Positions 60,807-64,000 of a DNA stretch of 64,000 bases are shown here, piece by piece. This DNA is from Sulfurovaceae bacterium (GTDB taxonomy: Bacteria; Campylobacterota; Campylobacteria; Campylobacterales; Sulfurovaceae): NCBI GenBank assembly GCA_016744805.1, contig JADGDQ010000007.1:1-64000 (forward strand). Reading direction: 5' to 3'. A model generated the notes under the pieces. The model had not been told where the DNA came from. It ran no database searches and saw nothing but the letters and a program-made list of their open reading frames with translations. Position 1 is the first letter of the stretch. The number at the start of each line of letters is the position of its first letter. The position numbers and the translations under genes were made by a program.

Positions 60807-62273
60807 ATGCAATCAAACGCTGCATTGGAATATGATTATTCTGTAGCAAAATTGTTTACTTATACGACGATTTTGTTTGGATTTTTAGGTATGCTTATTG
60901 GTACGCTTATCGCGGCTCAAATGGCATTTCCAGAACTCAACTACATGCTAGGTGAATATGGTACATTCTCACGATTGAGACCTGTTCATACTAATACAGT
61001 TGTATTTGGGTTTACACTAAGTGGTGTCTTCGCGACATTCTATTATGTTGGGCAGAGAGTACTTAAAGTCTCTATGGCTGAATCTAAATTTCTCATGTTT
61101 ATGGGTAAATTTCACTTTTGGCTCTACTTTGTAGGTGCTCTTTTAGCAACTGTTTCTCTTCTTTTAGGATACAGCCAATCTAAAGAGTATGCACAATATG
61201 AGTGGCCAATAGATATTGTTATTGTTCTTATTTGGGTAAGTTGGGGTGTTTCACTCTTTGGTCTTATCGGAATTAGAAGAGAAAAAACACTTTATATCTC
61301 TATGTGGTACTACATTGCTACATTCTTAGGTATAGCTATGCTTTACCTCTTTAACAACATGTCAGTTCCTACTTACTTTGCTACAGAAGGTCTTGGTAAC
61401 ATTATGCACTCTGTTTCAATGTATTCAGGTACAAATGACGCTCTCGTACAGTGGTGGTATGGTCATAATGCTGTTGCATTTGGTTTTACTGTGCCTATTG
61501 TTGCTATGGTATATTATTTCCTTCCAAAAGAGTCAGGTCAAGCTATCTATTCATATAAGCTTTCACTTTTATCTTTCTGGGGACTAATGTTTGTTTACCT
61601 TTGGGCTGGTTCACACCACCTTCTCTACTCTACAGTTCCAGATTGGATGCAAACTATGGGATCAGTATTCTCTATAGTTCTAATTCTTCCATCTTGGGGT
61701 AGTGCTATCAACATGCTTCTTACTATGAAGGGTGAGTGGAATCAGTTAACAGAAAATCCACTTATTAAGTTTATGGTACTAGCATCTACATTCTATATGC
61801 TTTCAACTCTTGAAGGACCAATTCAGGCTATTAAATCAGTCAATGCAATTGCACACTTTACAGATTGGATTCCAGGACATGTTCACGATGGTGTACTTGG
61901 TTGGGTTGTATTTATGATTATGGCTGCACTTTTCCATATGGCTCCAAGAATGTTCAAAAGAGAAATTTACTCTAAAAGTTTAATAGAAAAGCAATTCTGG
62001 CTTCAAACTACAGCTGTTGTACTCTACTTCACATCTATGTGGATCGCAGGTATCACACAAGGTATGATGTGGAGAGCTGTTGATGAGTATGGTAACTTAA
62101 TGTATTCATTTATTGATACAGTTGCAGTACTTCAACCTTACTATGCAATTAGAGCCCTTTCTGGTGTATTATACCTAACAGGTTTCTTAATGTTCGCATA
62201 CAATATGATCAAAACTATGACAGCTTCAAGAGAATTAACTCAAGAGCCACAGTTTAGATCACCTATGGCATAA
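60807..62273 (+). CDS. ccoN: cbb3-type cytochrome c oxidase subunit I
   Basis: A 488-residue polytopic haem-copper oxidase subunit with about twelve membrane helices. RLRPVHTNTVVFGFTLSGVF gives the low-spin haem ligand region; WWYGHNAVAFGFTVPI and AGSHHLLYSTVP bind copper B; and FTDWIPGHVHDGVLGWV gives the last haem ligands. The Tyr that crosslinks in C-type oxidases is in the expected helix region. It is the first of ccoNOQP, a high-affinity oxidase typical of microaerophiles in this phylum. It is served by ccoG at 51829. Confidence 0.97.
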   Translation: MQSNAALEYDYSVAKLFTYTTILFGFLGMLIGTLIAAQMAFPELNYMLGEYGTFSRLRPVHTNTVVFGFTLSGVFATFYYVGQRVLKVSMAESKFLMFMGKFHFWLYFVGALLATVSLLLGYSQSKEYAQYEWPIDIVIVLIWVSWGVSLFGLIGIRREKTLYISMWYYIATFLGIAMLYLFNNMSVPTYFATEGLGNIMHSVSMYSGTNDALVQWWYGHNAVAFGFTVPIVAMVYYFLPKESGQAIYSYKLSLLSFWGLMFVYLWAGSHHLLYSTVPDWMQTMGSVFSIVLILPSWGSAINMLLTMKGEWNQLTENPLIKFMVLASTFYMLSTLEGPIQAIKSVNAIAHFTDWIPGHVHDGVLGWVVFMIMAALFHMAPRMFKREIYSKSLIEKQFWLQTTAVVLYFTSMWIAGITQGMMWRAVDEYGNLMYSFIDTVAVLQPYYAIRALSGVLYLTGFLMFAYNMIKTMTASRELTQEPQFRSPMA

Positions 62274-62287
62274 GGAGGTAGGTTATT

Positions 62288-62953
62288 ATGTTTCATTGGT
62301 TAGAAAAAAATCCATTCTTCTTCTCTGTAGGAGTATTCGTTGTTATCGCATTTGCAGGTCTTGTTGAGATCTTGCCAAACTTTGCTGAAGCATCCAGACC
62401 AGTTGTAGGGCTTAAGCCTTACACTGTTCTTGAGCTTGCAGGTAAAGAAGTTTATAAAAAAGATGCTTGTATCGCTTGTCATTCGCAGTTGATTAGACCA
62501 TTTAAATCAGAAACTGATAGATATGGTCAAGTATCACTCTCGGGTGAGTATGCGTATGATAGACCGTTCCTTTGGGGTTCAAAAAGAACTGGTCCAGATC
62601 TTCACCGTGTAGGAAACTACCGTACAACAGATTGGCATGAAAACCATATGTGGGATCCAAAATCAGTTGTACCTCAGTCAATCATGCCAGCATACAAACA
62701 TATGTTTACAAATATCGCTGATATTGAAACAGCTTATGCTGAAGCAGTAACAGTTAAAAATGTATTTGCAACACCTTATGGTGATGAGTTCAAAGGCACA
62801 AGAGCTGCTTGGGAAGCACATAAACCAAAAGTATTAGCAGATGCAAAACTAATCACTGCTGATATGAAAAACAAAGATGTTAAAGATGCAGTAGAAGCAG
62901 GAAATATTCCTGAAATTGTTGCACTTATTGCATATATGAATAGATTGAAGTAA
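62288..62953 (+). CDS. ccoO: cbb3-type cytochrome c oxidase subunit II (monohaem)
   Basis: A 221-residue membrane-anchored cytochrome c. One N-terminal helix (about 10-30) precedes the haem motif CIACH at 61-65 and an axial Met in QSIMPAYKHMF. SGEYAYDRPFLWGSKRTGPD is a family hallmark. The strong site AAGGAGG stands before the start. It passes electrons to CcoN. Confidence 0.97.
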   Translation: MFHWLEKNPFFFSVGVFVVIAFAGLVEILPNFAEASRPVVGLKPYTVLELAGKEVYKKDACIACHSQLIRPFKSETDRYGQVSLSGEYAYDRPFLWGSKRTGPDLHRVGNYRTTDWHENHMWDPKSVVPQSIMPAYKHMFTNIADIETAYAEAVTVKNVFATPYGDEFKGTRAAWEAHKPKVLADAKLITADMKNKDVKDAVEAGNIPEIVALIAYMNRLK

Positions 62954-62964
62954 GAGGATAAAAA

Positions 62965-63183
62965 GTGGACATAAGAGAATTACAAGGCTATGCCAACTTC
63001 TTTATGACTATCTTTTTAGTAATCATGCTATATGGGTATATTATTCATCTGTATAGAAGCGAAAAAAAGGGTGAAAGTGATTATGAGAAATTTGGGAATA
63101 TTGCATTGGATGATGAAATAGATAGTAAACCCATTGTTCCTAATCCTAAGACCATGAACGAAAATGAGGAGCAAAATAAATGA
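62965..63183 (+). CDS. ccoQ: cbb3 oxidase small subunit CcoQ
   Basis: A 72-residue single-span protein with a GTG start. MDIRELQGYANFFMTIFLVI then MLYGYIIHLYRSEKKGESDY is the common CcoQ pattern of a helix followed by a charged tail. The site AGAGGAT precedes the GTG by a few bases. Its stop overlaps the ccoP start (ATGA), so it is coupled to ccoP. It stabilises the oxidase complex. Confidence 0.9.
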   Translation: MDIRELQGYANFFMTIFLVIMLYGYIIHLYRSEKKGESDYEKFGNIALDDEIDSKPIVPNPKTMNENEEQNK

Positions 63184-64000
63184 ATGCGTTAATGATAAAA
63201 GGACTTATTTTTGCAGCTGTGCTTATTGGAGCAACGGTTGCAGTAGTTAGCTCTATGAATATTGATTTAAGTGATCCAATTAATATGATTACTATGATTG
63301 GTGCTGTAGCAATTGCTGGTCTCTCTGTAGGTGTATCTATTAAATATATCAATCAGATGAAGACTGATACAGCTACAGGTGAACTTGTAGATCATAACTG
63401 GGATGGTATTGGTGAGTATAAAAATGAACTTCCTTCAGGATGGGCATTTTCATTCTTAGGGACACTTATTTGGGCTATATGGTATATGCTTGCAGGATAT
63501 CCTGTAAATGCTTTTAGTCAAATTGGTCAATACAATGAAGAAGTACTTGCACACCAAGAAAAATTTGAGGCAAAACATAAAAATGCTGATGCCGCAACAT
63601 TACAACAGATGGGTGAATCAATCTTTCTTGTTCAGTGTGCTCCATGTCATGGTGAGACAGGTGATGGTCTCTCAGGAAAAGCTCAAGACTTTGCAACAAG
63701 AGAGAGTAAAGAACAGATTTTAGATGTAATAGCAAATGGTTCTAACCAACTAAAGTATCCTATGGGTGCAATGCCTGGTGGTATGGCTAGTGGTGCTGAT
63801 GCAGAAGCTATTGCTGATTATATTGTTGGTGGTATGAAAGGTGAAGCTCCTGCATCTTATGGTGTATGTGCTGGATGTCATGGTGCTGATGGTGCAGGAA
63901 ATGGTGGTACAGCTCCAAATATAGCTGACTATGATGATGTTCTTGTACACAATGTACTAGAAAATGGGAAAAAAGGTGTCATAGGTATTATGCCATCATT
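63180..64000 (+). CDS. ccoP: cbb3-type cytochrome c oxidase subunit III, dihaem (3' end beyond window)
   Basis: The frame opens ATG at 63180 in ATGA overlap with ccoQ and stays open to the right edge, 273 codons. The protein begins MNALMIKGLIFAAVLIGATV and has an N-terminal domain with two hydrophobic segments plus a third anchor (GWAFSFLGTLIWAIWYMLAG). Two haem-c motifs follow, CAPCH near residue 153 and CAGCH near residue 230. The final Met-ligand region is just reached at the edge (GIMPS). It carries electrons from soluble cytochromes to CcoO and CcoN. Only the end of the second haem domain is missing. Confidence 0.95.
   Translation, partial: MNALMIKGLIFAAVLIGATVAVVSSMNIDLSDPINMITMIGAVAIAGLSVGVSIKYINQMKTDTATGELVDHNWDGIGEYKNELPSGWAFSFLGTLIWAIWYMLAGYPVNAFSQIGQYNEEVLAHQEKFEAKHKNADAATLQQMGESIFLVQCAPCHGETGDGLSGKAQDFATRESKEQILDVIANGSNQLKYPMGAMPGGMASGADAEAIADYIVGGMKGEAPASYGVCAGCHGADGAGNGGTAPNIADYDDVLVHNVLENGKKGVIGIMPS

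Overview
The window looks like chromosome from a free-living member of the Campylobacterota (Epsilonproteobacteria), probably a Sulfurovum/Sulfurimonas-like organism. The evidence is AT-rich DNA, separate (unfused) rpoB and rpoC, a four-subunit pyruvate:ferredoxin oxidoreductase, a ccoNOQP cbb3 oxidase, a SapC-type protein and DUF4214 surface proteins. The species cannot be fixed from the sequence alone.

Positions 1-13963 form a cell-surface module. A leftward operon (gmd, an rmd-like reductase, a GT4 glycosyltransferase and a CDP-glycerol-phosphotransferase-like gene that runs off the left edge) makes and assembles a deoxyhexose glycan. It diverges from a complete type I secretion system (ABC exporter, HlyD adaptor, TolC channel) across a 93-bp gap holding a large palindrome. 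A SapC-family gene, an MBOAT/SGNH O-acetylation pair and a 743-residue, cysteine-free DUF4214/RTX surface-layer-like protein follow. I read this as one S-layer export and anchoring locus, comparable in gene content to Campylobacter fetus sap and Caulobacter rsa loci.

Positions 14049-18954 are an accessory patch. A short repeat recurs at the gene boundaries and appears inverted at the far end, next to a REP-associated tyrosine transposase. Between the copies lie two nearly identical MNT nucleotidyltransferase genes, each followed by a truncated HEPN partner. A frameshifted nuclease-like gene, a lamin-tail/DUF4214 secreted protein and an Rpn-type nuclease are also inside. Two other REP-like palindromes sit at 8463-8530 and, in frame inside the MBOAT gene, at 10570-10628.

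Positions 19011-35203 mix housekeeping genes (formate dehydrogenase-like, tsf, rpsB, bcp, yidD, hisD, fusA-rpsG-rpsL) with a leftward envelope group. That group is a Wzz/GumC-like protein, a TonB-dependent receptor broken by an in-frame TGA, an orphan 7TMR-DISM histidine kinase and a Wza-like lipoprotein.

Positions 35252-49403 are the conserved transcription/translation super-operon read leftward: tRNA-Thr, -Tyr, -Gly, -Thr, tuf, rpmG, tRNA-Trp, secE, nusG, rplK, rplA, rplJ, rplL, rpoB, rpoC. It is driven by a consensus sigma-70 promoter at 49375-49403. secE and rpmG are short genes read directly from the sequence.

Positions 49495-64000 hold yaaA, a DUF493 gene and moaC. A catalytically dead resolvase-like regulator follows, immediately before ccoG, a small membrane protein, an SQR-like flavoprotein and a phosphoglycolate-phosphatase-like gene. 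Then come porCDAB, a small unknown gene, ddl, a DUF1566 gene and ccoNOQP, whose ccoP runs off the right edge. Together these support microaerobic respiration with a high-affinity oxidase and ferredoxin-linked pyruvate metabolism, which in this phylum usually means reductive TCA carbon fixation. No gene-free stretch exceeds 300 bases.
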